This document shows, one piece after another, positions 24,674 to 32,931 of a stretch of DNA of 32,952 nucleotides (position 1 is the stretch's first letter; each line of letters begins with the position of its first letter). The translations under genes were made by a program, and so were the position numbers. Under the pieces are notes generated by a model that saw nothing but the letters and a program-made list of their open reading frames with translations, did not search any database and had not been told where the DNA came from. This stretch comes from a bacterium (lineage in GTDB: Bacteria; Patescibacteriota; Microgenomatia; Levybacterales; UBA12049), in NCBI GenBank assembly GCA_021824155.1, contig JAKALN010000007.1:1-32952 (forward strand), written 5' to 3'.

Positions 24674-25597
24674 TTATTCTGCTTTTTTGCCGGTTAATTG
24701 TTTTTTTATTTCCTCTATGCCTTCTTCAAAACCTCTCATTTTTATCCCGAGCTTACCAATTTTATCATTTTTGAGCCCCAGAAAAAAGGGTCTTGGTGCT
24801 TTATTCTTAAAATATTCTTCTCTTGTTGTTTTGAATATTAAATTTTTATCAAGTTCAAATTTATCGGCGATAATAACTGCCCCGTCAAAAGGGGAAATAA
24901 ACTGGCTACCCACAACATTATAAATACCCGCGGAATTATTTTTTATAAGTTTGTCTATAGCATAAACAAAATCGTCTGCAAAAGTAGGGGTCATAATGTG
25001 GTCAGTAATCATATAAACCGCCTGTTTGTTTTGCAGACGCTCTAAAACTACCCTGAAAAAATCTTTTTTTGTATCAAATTTTGCTCTATATGGATAAGCC
25101 AATCTTGCAATTGCCCAATTTAAACCGGATTTTTTAATTAGCTGTTCCCCTTCATATTTTGTTTTTCCGTACCAATTAACAGGATTTTCTTTGTCATCTT
25201 CCGAATATCCTCCTTCTTTGGTTCCGTCAAAAACAAAATCTGTTGAAACGTAAATAATTTTTTTGTTGTTTTTTTTACAAGCTTCAATTACGTTTTGTGT
25301 GCCTATAACATTTATTACCCAAGCAGACTGTTGTTTAATCCACTTATCCATGTCGGGTTTTTTTTGATTTAAGTAATTTTGGTCTATTTCTTTATCTTTT
25401 TCACACAAATCTACGTCGGTTTTTGCAGCCATATGAAGCACTATTTCCGCATCCGAAGAATTTATTTTTCTAAAAACCGAGCCTGCATCTGTTATATCTA
25501 CACCGGCTTTTCTGTTTATATCTTCAAATTCGTATCCTAATAGTTCACTAAACCTGGAACCGACCAACCCCGAAGAACCAGTAAATAGAATTTTCAT
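24674..25597 (-). CDS. rmlD: dTDP-4-dehydrorhamnose reductase-like SDR
   Basis: From the ATG at 25597 the protein has 307 residues: TGSSGLVGS (6-14) for the cofactor, VSTDFVFDGTKEGGY (117-131) and Y143xxxK147 as in RmlD and the related MAT2B group. RmlD reduces dTDP-4-dehydro-L-rhamnose to dTDP-L-rhamnose. It sits next to rmlB and rmlA, but no rmlC lies in the window, so the substrate could be the unepimerised sugar. The central region (66-92) has an unusual hydrophilic insertion rich in Lys, Asp and Gln. The frame extends 7 codons further, but those codons come from the repeat at 25608-25638, so the inner ATG is preferred. Confidence 0.78.
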   Translation of the reverse strand: MKILFTGSSGLVGSRFSELLGYEFEDINRKAGVDITDAGSVFRKINSSDAEIVLHMAAKTDVDLCEKDKEIDQNYLNQKKPDMDKWIKQQSAWVINVIGTQNVIEACKKNNKKIIYVSTDFVFDGTKEGGYSEDDKENPVNWYGKTKYEGEQLIKKSGLNWAIARLAYPYRAKFDTKKDFFRVVLERLQNKQAVYMITDHIMTPTFADDFVYAIDKLIKNNSAGIYNVVGSQFISPFDGAVIIADKFELDKNLIFKTTREEYFKNKAPRPFFLGLKNDKIGKLGIKMRGFEEGIEEIKKQLTGKKAE

Positions 25598-25607
25598 AAT
25601 GAAAAAG

Positions 25608-25697
25608 GGCGAACTCATAAATCATTAGATTTACTCCGAATCCTCGCCTGTCCGCTGACGCTTGCAGGCGAACTCATAAATCATTAGATTTACTCCG
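25608..25697. repeat. Pair of identical 31-bp direct repeats around a GC-rich hairpin
   Basis: Positions 25608-25638 and 25667-25697 are identical over 31 bp (starting GGCGAACTCATAAATC and ending GATTTACTCCG), a 59-bp period. Each copy contains the small inverted repeat AAATC/GATTT. Between them TCGCCTG (25644-25650) pairs with CAGGCGA (25665-25671), a GC-rich stem in an otherwise AT-rich region. The right copy includes the last codons and stop of rmlB; the left copy lies just before the rmlD start. This is the largest gap (92 bp) in the 15-kb minus-strand gene run. Confidence 0.8.
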
Positions 25698-26703
25698 TTC
25701 CATATTGCTTTTTATAATAATTTTTGTATTCTCCCCTTTTTACATTCTTCCACCAATCCTGGTTTTGTTTGTACCAATCAATCGTTTTTCTAAGCCATTC
25801 TTCAAACCCGTATAAGGGTTCCCATCCCAATTCGTTTTTTATTTTAGACCAATCAAGAGCATATCTTCTGTCATGCCCGGGCCTATCCTTTACAAACTCG
25901 ATCATATCTTCTCCTTTACCCAGTATTTTTAAAATTTTTTTTATGACCTCAAGGTTGTTTATGTCCTCGGTCAATCCCCCAATACAATATGTTTCTCCTT
26001 CATTGCCCTTTTCCAATATCAAATCTATTGCCCTGCAATGATCTTCTACATAAAGCCAGTCCCTTACATACAAACCGTCACCGTAAACAGGCACTTTCTT
26101 ATTTTCCAATAAATTGGTTATTGCAAGAGGAATAAATTTTTCGGGAAATTGATATGGGCCGAAATTATTTGAACAATTGGAAATTGTTATAGGTAATCCA
26201 TAAGTTGTGTAATAAGCTCTGACAAGATGGTCTGAACCGGCTTTACTGGCTGCATATGGACTTCTGGGGTTATAACTTGTTCGTTCATTAAAAGTACTCT
26301 TATCTTCAAGCTTAAGGCTTCCGTACACCTCATCTGTAGATATATGATGGAATTTTTTCACCTTATTCTTCAACGCACTGTCTAATAAAACTTGTGTTCC
26401 TAAAACATTTGCTTTTACAAAATCCGATGGATTAATAATACTTCTGTCAACATGGCTTTCTGCTGCAAAATGCACAACAATATCTGTCCCTTCCATTACT
26501 CTATCCACTACAGATTTGTCGCATATATCACCGTGAACAAAACTATAATTTTTGTTATCTTTTATACTCTTGAGATTTTCCAAATTTCCTGCATAAGTCA
26601 GCTTATCCAAGTTTACTATTAAATCCCCGGGGTGATTTTTAAGCCAATAGAGGATAAAATTAGAGCCAATAAATCCTGCTCCGCCTGTAACTAAAATCTT
26701 CAT
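25690..26703 (-). CDS. rmlB: dTDP-glucose 4,6-dehydratase
   Basis: Second step of dTDP-deoxysugar synthesis: dTDP-glucose to dTDP-4-dehydro-6-deoxyglucose. The 337-residue SDR has TGGAGFIGSN (6-15), the catalytic T123-D124-E125 in STDEVYG, Y150xxxK154 in SPYAASKAGSDHLV, and the RmlB-specific SNCSNNFGPYQFPEK and RDWLYVEDHC. The C-terminus DRRYALDWSKIKNELGW is also typical. It starts 5 bp after rmlA, so it is cotranscribed with it. Its last codons lie inside a direct repeat shared with the following intergenic region. Confidence 0.96.
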   Translation of the reverse strand: MKILVTGGAGFIGSNFILYWLKNHPGDLIVNLDKLTYAGNLENLKSIKDNKNYSFVHGDICDKSVVDRVMEGTDIVVHFAAESHVDRSIINPSDFVKANVLGTQVLLDSALKNKVKKFHHISTDEVYGSLKLEDKSTFNERTSYNPRSPYAASKAGSDHLVRAYYTTYGLPITISNCSNNFGPYQFPEKFIPLAITNLLENKKVPVYGDGLYVRDWLYVEDHCRAIDLILEKGNEGETYCIGGLTEDINNLEVIKKILKILGKGEDMIEFVKDRPGHDRRYALDWSKIKNELGWEPLYGFEEWLRKTIDWYKQNQDWWKNVKRGEYKNYYKKQYGTE

Positions 26704-26708
26704 CTTAA

Positions 26709-27434
26709 TTATTTACCGCCTTTGTTTGCCCAATAGTTGTTTGCTTCGGCAAGGCTATTAAAAGTACCAGCATCGCTCCAGTATCCTTTAAGCTCTGCCC
26801 ACCTTAGCTTACCTTCCTTAACGTATGCATTATTGACATCGGTTATTTCCAATTCTCCTCTATCAGACGGCTTAATATTGTTAATAAATCCAAACACTCT
26901 GGAGTCATACATATATAAGCCTGTGACCGCCATATTGCTTTTTGGGCTCTGGGGTTTTTCTTCAATTGCAATTACTTTACCGGGGTCTTTTTCATCAAAA
27001 ACAGCTACACCAAAACGCTTAGGGTCATCTACTTTTTTAAGAAAAATTAAAGCTCCCTCTTTAAAATTTCTAACGTCTTCCGATATGTCGGCGTCTGTTG
27101 TATTATCTCCTAAAATTACAGTAACACTGTTCCCATCGGCAAAGCTTTCGGCAAGAGAAAGAGCATCAGCTATCCCGCCGTCCGGTTTTTCCTGATATGC
27201 GTACTCTAAATGTTTTAAACCTAATTCTTTACCGTTTTTTAAAACACCTAGGAAATGTCCTACGTGAGGTCCGCTTGTTACCAATAGCACTTCGGTTATT
27301 CCGGCTTTAACAAGCGTTTGAATCGGATAAAAAATCATCGGCTTATCGTAAATAGGCAGAAGATGCTTATTAGTTACGTGTGTAAGAGGATAGAGCCTGG
27401 TACCAAGACCTCCGGCTAATATTACACCTTTCAT
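26709..27434 (-). CDS. rmlA: Glucose-1-phosphate thymidylyltransferase (short form)
   Basis: Makes dTDP-glucose from dTTP and glucose-1-phosphate. This 241-residue version is the short RmlA type (about 240 residues; the E. coli type has about 290). The N-terminal AGGLGTRLYPLT (7-18) is the nucleotide loop, Lys24 the conserved base-contacting lysine, D110 in VILGDN and D221 in WSDAGT the metal ligands, EEKP at 158-161, and RGELEITDVN (192-201) the sugar-site signature. A clear Shine-Dalgarno (AAGGAGG, 27450-27444) lies 9 nt before its ATG inside the upstream gene, which it overlaps by 4 bp. Confidence 0.95.
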   Translation of the reverse strand: MKGVILAGGLGTRLYPLTHVTNKHLLPIYDKPMIFYPIQTLVKAGITEVLLVTSGPHVGHFLGVLKNGKELGLKHLEYAYQEKPDGGIADALSLAESFADGNSVTVILGDNTTDADISEDVRNFKEGALIFLKKVDDPKRFGVAVFDEKDPGKVIAIEEKPQSPKSNMAVTGLYMYDSRVFGFINNIKPSDRGELEITDVNNAYVKEGKLRWAELKGYWSDAGTFNSLAEANNYWANKGGK

Positions 27435-27703
27435 ATTCCATAACCTCCTTTTAGTAAAAACAGCATTATTGCTATTCCAAGTGATGCAATAAGTATATAT
27501 TCTACCACAAGTTTGGTTGTTAATTCATGATTTATGAAATGATGGAGCAATCCCCATATTACATAAAAAACGGAAAGAATGACAAAAACAGTCATCTGCA
27601 GCTGTTTATTTGGGCCTAAAGACAAAATCAAAAATAATCCTAAAAATAAAATTGCAGCCAGAGAAATATAATAAATAATATGTTCGTTAAGTTTTTTAAT
27701 CAT
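27431..27703 (-). CDS. Small three-helix membrane protein, unknown
   Basis: The 90-residue protein consists almost entirely of three membrane helices (about 9-28, 35-55, 65-84) separated by short polar loops; it has a histidine-containing loop (LLHHFINHE). No family is recognised. It is locked between the CAP-domain gene (1-bp overlap) and rmlA (4-bp overlap) and carries the rmlA ribosome site within its last codons, so it is certainly in the same transcript. Coupling to either the CAP protein or glycan export is possible, but there is no direct evidence. Confidence 0.72.
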   Translation of the reverse strand: MIKKLNEHIIYYISLAAILFLGLFLILSLGPNKQLQMTVFVILSVFYVIWGLLHHFINHELTTKLVVEYILIASLGIAIMLFLLKGGYGI

Positions 27704-28626
27704 TAAATTATTGCTCCTCTAACTATTAATGTAATAAGTATCAAAAGCAAAGTTAAAAAGAATAAATGGTCTATGTTATGGCCCACCAATCTTACTACCT
27801 TCTTCCTTTCAATTACAATCATATCCATAATTAAAGCTAAAATAAACAAAGCAACCACAATTAAAGCAATATTCGAAGAGAAAGAAGCGCTGTCAACCAA
27901 AGGCTTTACATAAGGAACAGGGGTTTTATTCGCGTCTAAAACTAACTGGCCGGATTTATTTGCCGGCTTTGCTGTAGGCGATGGCGTAGCGGGAGAATTT
28001 ACGGAAGGGATTTCCGGAGCCTTATTACTGGCACTTGCAAGTTCGTTGCCGGGCGCGGCGGCCAACGCAGTACTCCCCAACATTTCTACTACAAGCACTG
28101 TATCTTCACCGTTTAATTTTCCTGTTTCAACAGCATAACCAACATTCGTATAATTTGGGGATAACATATTCTGCCTATGTTCGGGGCTTGCCATCCAAGC
28201 ATTAACAACATCCGACGGAGTGGTAAAACCTCTTGCAAGATTTTCTCCGGCGTAGATATAATTATATCCGGCGGCTTTAATAAAAACCCACGGAGTTTTT
28301 CCATCCGGAGAATTATGGGCCCAATAATCTTCTGCAAACATATTATTTGCCTTATTAAAAGCAGCTTGGGAGAGCTCTTGATTCAAAGATAAGGGAGGAA
28401 GTCCGTTTTCTTGCCTTTTTTGGTTTGTTAGCAATAACAGCTGATCCGAAGAAATATCGCTAAACGTACCCAAGACGGAAGGAAAGGTGGTCCTTATGGC
28501 AGATAAAGAAAAACCGGCGAAAAAAATTATAACAGTAATAAAAAGTATCGTCTTATGATGAAGAAGCTTAGGCCTGTAATTGTTGGAAATATGAGGCAAG
28601 AATAAATGGTGCAGAAATTCCTTCAT
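27703..28626 (-). CDS. CAP/SCP-domain (YkwD-like) membrane protein
   Basis: The 307-residue protein has an N-terminal membrane helix (about 26-44), a CAP domain at about 61-185 and, unusually, two C-terminal helices (about 252-272 and 287-305) after a Pro/Ser/Thr-rich linker (205-225). The CAP pocket residues are present: H104 (WAHNSPDG), E128 (GENLARG), E149-H150 (SPEHRQNM). The CAP domain would face outside. Bacterial CAP proteins are widespread in envelopes, but their activity is rarely known. It overlaps the small membrane gene downstream by 1 bp and starts 2 bp from the tsaB stop. Confidence 0.88.
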   Translation of the reverse strand: MKEFLHHLFLPHISNNYRPKLLHHKTILFITVIIFFAGFSLSAIRTTFPSVLGTFSDISSDQLLLLTNQKRQENGLPPLSLNQELSQAAFNKANNMFAEDYWAHNSPDGKTPWVFIKAAGYNYIYAGENLARGFTTPSDVVNAWMASPEHRQNMLSPNYTNVGYAVETGKLNGEDTVLVVEMLGSTALAAAPGNELASASNKAPEIPSVNSPATPSPTAKPANKSGQLVLDANKTPVPYVKPLVDSASFSSNIALIVVALFILALIMDMIVIERKKVVRLVGHNIDHLFFLTLLLILITLIVRGAII

Positions 28627-28628
28627 AC

Positions 28629-28949
28629 TTAATTATTATATAACGGTTCGGCTAAATCACCAACTTTATTCCCATTAACCGGGATTTTTAAGATATACCC
28701 TAAAGTGTTTGCAACCGCGACTCCAACTCTAAGACCTGTAAAAGAACCTGGTCCCAAATTAACTTCTATTTGCGTTAAATCGGTTGGCTTTAGTTTATTT
28801 TCTTTAAGTATTTCATCTATAAGAAGAAGCACAACCTGCGATTTTAGATTAGTTGCATCCGAACTTAGACAATAAACTTCTTTTCCCGTTGTTAGTGAAA
28901 CCTGTATTTGCTTATTACTGCTTGTGTCTATAGATAAAATCTTTTGCAT
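28629..28949 (-). CDS. tsaB: TsaB, N-terminal lobe only (106 residues)
   Basis: Partner of TsaD in the t6A37 tRNA-modification complex. The sequence shows the TsaB N-terminal ASKHA lobe: LSIDTSSN at the start, then IEVNLGPGSFTGLRVGVAVANTLGY, the diagnostic signature. Normal bacterial TsaB has about 220-230 residues; here the frame stops just past the first lobe, and the next gene begins 2 bp later, so no remnant of the second lobe is left. The lobe kept is the one that dimerises with TsaD in known structures, so the protein may still function. It overlaps tsaC by 1 bp. Confidence 0.88.
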   Translation of the reverse strand: MQKILSIDTSSNKQIQVSLTTGKEVYCLSSDATNLKSQVVLLLIDEILKENKLKPTDLTQIEVNLGPGSFTGLRVGVAVANTLGYILKIPVNGNKVGDLAEPLYNN

Positions 28950-29527
28950 TATAAACTTATCTTAACTGCCCCCTCCCTTATAATTTGCCACGGTTTTACC
29001 GAAACATCAATGACCGTTGAAGGCTGTTTTAATTTACACTCTCCTTTTACTACAAAATCGGCAAGACTAACCAGTTCGGGGTCTAAATCTTCAAAATTAT
29101 AAGGCGTTTCTTTACCGTGGAAATTAGCAGAAGGACCTAAGACTCCCACCCCTATCTTTTTTATTATGGAAAGTATTGTATTGTTATCCGGAATTCTCAC
29201 GCCTAAATTTTTTCCGTTTCCTCTTACAAGCTTTGGCACCATGTCCAAAAAGGCCGGGAGAATTATAGTAAGAGCACCGGGCCAGTACTTATCCGTTAAT
29301 TTGTCTTCAACTTCAATGGGAAAATCTATGACATATTTTCTGATCATATCCAAACTATCGAATAAAACCGGAACCGCCTGGGTTTGCGGCCTTTTACGTA
29401 TATTGAATAGCCTTCTAACCGCATTTTCTCTATCTATTCTACATCCTATTCCAAAAGCGGTATCTGTAGGAAAAATTATAATCCCTCCCCCGTTTAAAAC
29501 CTTAACCGCTTGCTCAACATCATTCAT
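28949..29527 (-). CDS. tsaC: Threonylcarbamoyl-AMP synthase (Sua5/YrdC/TsaC)
   Basis: Makes threonylcarbamoyl-AMP from threonine, bicarbonate and ATP, the first step of t6A formation in ANN-decoding tRNAs. The 192-residue single YrdC domain has GGIIIFPTDTAFGIGC near the N-terminus, KRPQTQAVPVLF (KxR-type motif), the WPGALTIILPA strand, VRIPDN and GPSANFHGKETP, and ends with STVIDV...IREGAV. There is no Sua5 C-terminal domain, so this is the short TsaC form. It overlaps tsaE by 8 bp and tsaB by 1 bp, giving a coupled tsaE-tsaC-tsaB cassette. tsaD is not in the window. Confidence 0.94.
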   Translation of the reverse strand: MNDVEQAVKVLNGGGIIIFPTDTAFGIGCRIDRENAVRRLFNIRKRPQTQAVPVLFDSLDMIRKYVIDFPIEVEDKLTDKYWPGALTIILPAFLDMVPKLVRGNGKNLGVRIPDNNTILSIIKKIGVGVLGPSANFHGKETPYNFEDLDPELVSLADFVVKGECKLKQPSTVIDVSVKPWQIIREGAVKISL

Positions 29528-29978
29528 ATCTAATAATTTTTATTTCCCTCCTATTATCTCCTAAATATTTAAAAAATATGTTCGTCCTTTTACCGGATAA
29601 TAATTCTTCCATTTTTTCAGCCCATTCGATTGCTACAATATTATTGGGGTTTTCGATAATTTCTTTAATACCTAATCCTTCTATATCCTTGGTATTTCCT
29701 GTCCTGTATAAATCTATATGGTAAAAAAGTTTAGGCCCTTGGTCTTTAATTTTTAGTCCTAAGTCATATGTCCTTACTATAATAAATGTTGGAGAAATTA
29801 TTCTTTTTTCTATGCCCAACCCAAGCGCTAACCCTTGGACAAAAGTGGTCTTCCCTCCCCCTAAATTTCCGTAAAGAGCAATAATTCCTCCTCCCGTTAA
29901 ATTTTTTCCGAATTCCTCCCCCAATCTTTTTGTTCCCTCCGAATTTTCGGTAATAAAAATTTCTTCCGTTTTATTCAT
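29520..29978 (-). CDS. tsaE: tRNA t6A-modification ATPase TsaE
   Basis: P-loop ATPase that drives turnover of the TsaB-TsaD complex. The 152-residue protein has Walker A GNLGGGKTT (37-45, with Lys43), SPTF (62-65), HIDLYR (87-92) and the typical IEWAEKMEELL (117-127). All are diagnostic of TsaE/YjeE. It begins 8 bp inside the upstream surface-protein gene and is followed by tsaC with an 8-bp overlap. Confidence 0.95.
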   Translation of the reverse strand: MNKTEEIFITENSEGTKRLGEEFGKNLTGGGIIALYGNLGGGKTTFVQGLALGLGIEKRIISPTFIIVRTYDLGLKIKDQGPKLFYHIDLYRTGNTKDIEGLGIKEIIENPNNIVAIEWAEKMEELLSGKRTNIFFKYLGDNRREIKIIRYE

Positions 29979-30789
29979 TCTGTTTTTTTATTTTCTTATA
30001 ATATAACTTGGAAAACAAGATGGCACAGCATAAAATAGAAACTAAACCGGAGAAAATTAAAATTTTGGGAATAGTATTCTCTTCTGAAGCAAGAAAAATT
30101 TCTCTTTTTTTGGGAACAGGAGAATTTGTTACGAACATTGCGTTCAAAAAAGCACTTTGGGAGGTTTCGCCCAAAACATCTTCCTCTAAATTTGCATCAT
30201 CCGAGGATTCCATATGCAATTCTGTATAAGACGCACTAGGCACCGGAGAAAAAGAATTGTTTGGACTGGCAGTTGGTGAGCTTTGGGAAGTAGGACTTGG
30301 AGCAGAAGAAGACTCGGGAGTAGGAGTTAATAGATTAATTTGAATATCAACGGGAGTTTGTTGGTCGGAAGCCTGACTTCCCGATGACGTATAGCGCCTT
30401 AATTTTAGTTTATACATACCTTTACCTAAATAGTCATTTATTTCCGGGTCTCCAAGCCTTGCCGTGACTGTTGCTAAAACTATTTTTGAAGAATCTATGG
30501 TTACGGGAAAATATAATTTACCGTCGCTTCCGCTATACCAATTTAAACCGTTAAAAGTTTCACCAAAGTAGTTAGATGTACCGTCTTTATATAAATCCAC
30601 CCTTAGGTAATTTTGTCCTAAAGAAGCACCGGAAATTGAGGCCGTAATAATAAAATTTTCATCTTTTATATCGCTTGGCAAGTTAATAACCGAAACCGTA
30701 ACGGCAAATGCTTTGGAAATGAAGATAAAACTTACAATAAATAAGTTTATAGAAAACAAAACGAGCAATTTTTTGTTTCTATGAAACAT
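29971..30789 (-). CDS. Secreted protein with C-terminal membrane anchor, unknown
   Basis: The 272-residue protein carries a clear signal peptide (hydrophobic core 8-24, likely cleavage after AFA at 27-29) and a ~120-residue beta-rich domain resembling an immunoglobulin-like or carbohydrate-binding fold in its spacing. A Pro/Ser/Thr-rich linker (154-187) then leads to a C-terminal membrane helix (about 243-260) with the basic tail KLYYKKIKKQ. This is the layout of a wall- or membrane-anchored surface protein, though no LPxTG motif is present. The family is not recognised. It overlaps tsaE by 8 bp and follows the coiled-coil peptidase gene by 9 bp. Confidence 0.75.
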   Translation of the reverse strand: MFHRNKKLLVLFSINLFIVSFIFISKAFAVTVSVINLPSDIKDENFIITASISGASLGQNYLRVDLYKDGTSNYFGETFNGLNWYSGSDGKLYFPVTIDSSKIVLATVTARLGDPEINDYLGKGMYKLKLRRYTSSGSQASDQQTPVDIQINLLTPTPESSSAPSPTSQSSPTASPNNSFSPVPSASYTELHMESSDDANLEEDVLGETSQSAFLNAMFVTNSPVPKKREIFLASEENTIPKILIFSGLVSILCCAILFSKLYYKKIKKQNE

Positions 30790-30798
30790 AAAAAGCCT

Positions 30799-32034
30799 CT
30801 ACATAGAGACCCTGTCTATTTCAAAGATACTGTTTAATGAATAATGATCCGTAAAAGAGATATCGTGTCCGCCCGAAATATAAGGGTCGTTCATAACATA
30901 GTTTCCCCCCGAACCGCTTTTAAGAACTACAAAATGTGTCCCTCCATAAGCATATATGCCTACTATTACAGGACCTCCTTGAAGAGAAGAATCAAGGGGA
31001 GATGTGCCGCTTCTTGATATATTTACACCCTTTACACTTATTGAATATTTAAGCATGGCTGTACCTACGGCAAAATTGCTATCCCCGCTTTGTGCGATAT
31101 CCGAAGGCAATATATCCGTATGTCCCATATGGCTTGCAATCATGGCAATAGAAGTTATAAGACACCCGTAGCCTGCCATACTGTAGCCATCTTGGTTGTT
31201 TATAAGCATATTTCCCCATTGGGAATCCCTCTGGTTATAATAACATCCCCAACTGTCACAACTTGTCTGTCCGCTTAATATTGAAGCCCCCCCCTGGCCG
31301 GTAACAAATCTGGAAAATCCCGCTAACTGGGCTTTTGCTTGAGCCAGCAAAGACTGATAATTAGCTTCGCTTCCCTGTGTCTGGCTAAGCAAATCCTGCT
31401 TTGCTGATTTTTCCTGGTTTAATTGATCTGTATAAGCCTGAAGCTGGGCTTCCAAAGCAACTACTTTTTTCTTCTCTTCTTCAAATATAGTTTTCTGGTT
31501 TGCGTAATCTACTTTTGCCTGTTCGGTATCGTAAATAAGTTGTTTATCGTGAGCCTGGGCAATTTTTAAATAATTAAGCCTTTTAAAGAAATCCGAAGCA
31601 TTTCCCGAAGTTAAAAGAATCTGGAAAGGCTGGACCGTACCCACTTCGTAGGTTGCGACAATTCTGTTTGCCAAAACATTAACCAAACCATTTAATGATT
31701 GTTCAAGGCCGGAAACTTTTTTGGTAGCAGTATCTATATCTAAGGTAAGACTTGTAATCTGTTCCTGAGTGGCCTCAATCCTATATTCCGTGAGTTTAAT
31801 TTGGCTGTCCATAACCGCAATTTGTGAAGATAAGGTTTTTTCCTGTCCCTGAAGGTCGGAGATTTTGCTCTCCAATTCTATTATTTGTTGCTGAAGTGCA
31901 TCTGTATTAGGAGTAGCCGTCGGGGTTGGAGTAGGCGTATCAGAATAAACGGCTGTTTTTGAAAATAAAAAACTAACTAAAATTACAAGAAAGAAAATCA
32001 AAAAAATTTTGTTTTTTACAAAGAAAGATTTCAT
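30799..32034 (-). CDS. PcsB/CwlO-like coiled-coil protein with C39-like peptidase domain
   Basis: The 411-residue exported protein has an N-terminal hydrophobic segment (8-25), a TPTPTPTATP linker, and two long coiled coils (about 45-115 and 155-235). The joining motif YEVGTVQPFQILLTSGNASDFFKRL (129-153 region) is the hallmark of the PcsB/CwlO/EnvC coiled-coil domain. The C-terminal ~150 residues form a C39-type cysteine-peptidase-like domain: YYNQRDSQWG (265-274), Cys291 in GCLITS, His367 in THFVVL, Asp383 in NDPY. PcsB and CwlO normally end in CHAP or NlpC/P60 and EnvC in an M23-type domain. The gene lies directly after ftsX, so it is probably the FtsEX-controlled septal or elongation cell-wall hydrolase. 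Confidence 0.87.
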   Translation of the reverse strand: MKSFFVKNKIFLIFFLVILVSFLFSKTAVYSDTPTPTPTATPNTDALQQQIIELESKISDLQGQEKTLSSQIAVMDSQIKLTEYRIEATQEQITSLTLDIDTATKKVSGLEQSLNGLVNVLANRIVATYEVGTVQPFQILLTSGNASDFFKRLNYLKIAQAHDKQLIYDTEQAKVDYANQKTIFEEEKKKVVALEAQLQAYTDQLNQEKSAKQDLLSQTQGSEANYQSLLAQAKAQLAGFSRFVTGQGGASILSGQTSCDSWGCYYNQRDSQWGNMLINNQDGYSMAGYGCLITSIAMIASHMGHTDILPSDIAQSGDSNFAVGTAMLKYSISVKGVNISRSGTSPLDSSLQGGPVIVGIYAYGGTHFVVLKSGSGGNYVMNDPYISGGHDISFTDHYSLNSIFEIDRVSM

Positions 32035-32062
32035 ATCTCATAAAACATCTTTAAAATAAAGC

Positions 32063-32929
32063 CTATTTAAGGTACCTTAAAACTGCCAAATAGCTTGAAA
32101 AAGCACCAAGCATTGCAGCCAAAATAAGTTCTACCCCCAAAAGCTCTAACAAAACAATAGATGATACCGGCAAAACAGGAATCCCTCTTAGAAAGGATTC
32201 CAAAAAAGGAGTGCTATACCAAAGAGCAACCGATGCAATAACCCAACCTAAAAAGGCTCCTATTACGCCGTAGAGCATTCCCTCAAAAATAAAGGGCCAT
32301 CTTATATACCAGTTTGTTGCACCGATTAATCTCATTATTTCTATATCTTCTTTTTTTTGGGATATTTTTATTCCTATAATGGTTACCATTATAAAAACTG
32401 AAACAAGAGAAAGTACTACAACTAAAGCCAGCCCAATTTTTCTAAGCGCAGATGTCCAATCCGTTAAAGTTGACACAACATCCTTTTGGAAAACTACTTC
32501 CTGAACTATAGAAGAATTCTTAAGGGTGTCGGAAATTGGAGATAAATCTTCAATTTTTGTCGTTGAGATCTCCAAGGATGCGGGGAGTATATCTGCCGTT
32601 ACCAAGTCCAGCAAAAGGGGGTCATTTTTATTCTGCTCACGGTAGATTTTTAAAGCTTCTTCTTTTGACACAAATTTTATAGACGCTATTTTCCCTGTTG
32701 ATTGCAAGTTATTTTCCAAAGAATTGATATCACTTTGTTTTGCCTCATTCTTAAAAAATGCGGTTACTTGGGGTTTTGACTCGAAATAGTTTACAATCTG
32801 CGAAGATCCGCCTATTAAAAATGTAAAAAAAGACACCGTTAAGAAAGTAAGCATCATAATTAAAATAGCAGCAAACGCCTGATAGGGTGACCTTCTTATA
32901 TTTCTCCATGTTGTTTTAAAATGTTTCAT
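32063..32929 (-). CDS. ftsX: Cell-division ABC transporter permease FtsX
   Basis: Membrane half of the FtsEX complex, which relays ATP hydrolysis across the membrane to a cell-wall hydrolase. The 288-residue protein has the four-helix FtsX topology (about 19-39, 166-188, 213-236, 257-283) with the large extracellular loop (about 41-160) between helices 1 and 2 that binds the hydrolase or its activator. KEDIEIMRLIGATNWYIRWPFIFEGMLYG is the typical cytoplasmic coupling and TM3 region. The neighbouring coiled-coil hydrolase downstream is its expected partner, and FtsE is expected just upstream beyond the window. Confidence 0.95.
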   Translation of the reverse strand: MKHFKTTWRNIRRSPYQAFAAILIMMLTFLTVSFFTFLIGGSSQIVNYFESKPQVTAFFKNEAKQSDINSLENNLQSTGKIASIKFVSKEEALKIYREQNKNDPLLLDLVTADILPASLEISTTKIEDLSPISDTLKNSSIVQEVVFQKDVVSTLTDWTSALRKIGLALVVVLSLVSVFIMVTIIGIKISQKKEDIEIMRLIGATNWYIRWPFIFEGMLYGVIGAFLGWVIASVALWYSTPFLESFLRGIPVLPVSSIVLLELLGVELILAAMLGAFSSYLAVLRYLK

Positions 32930-32931
32930 AA

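Noticed and set aside
25608-25697. Two 31-bp repeats separated by 28 bp look like a minimal CRISPR array
   Set aside because: Only two copies; one includes the coding end of rmlB, the spacer is itself a hairpin, and there are no cas genes nearby.
26737-27195. 152-codon plus-strand open frame
   Set aside because: It lies wholly antisense to rmlA, whose motifs are complete; Ser/Leu-rich composition is that of an antisense shadow.
28113-28337. 74-codon minus-strand frame within the CAP gene
   Set aside because: Alternative frame inside a clear CAP domain with all pocket residues intact.
28629-28949. tsaB shortened by frameshift
   Set aside because: Only 2 bp separate its stop from the next gene, so no downstream half exists in any frame.
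29166-29564. 132-codon plus-strand open frame
   Set aside because: Antisense to tsaC and the end of tsaE, both certain genes; no ribosome site or motif.
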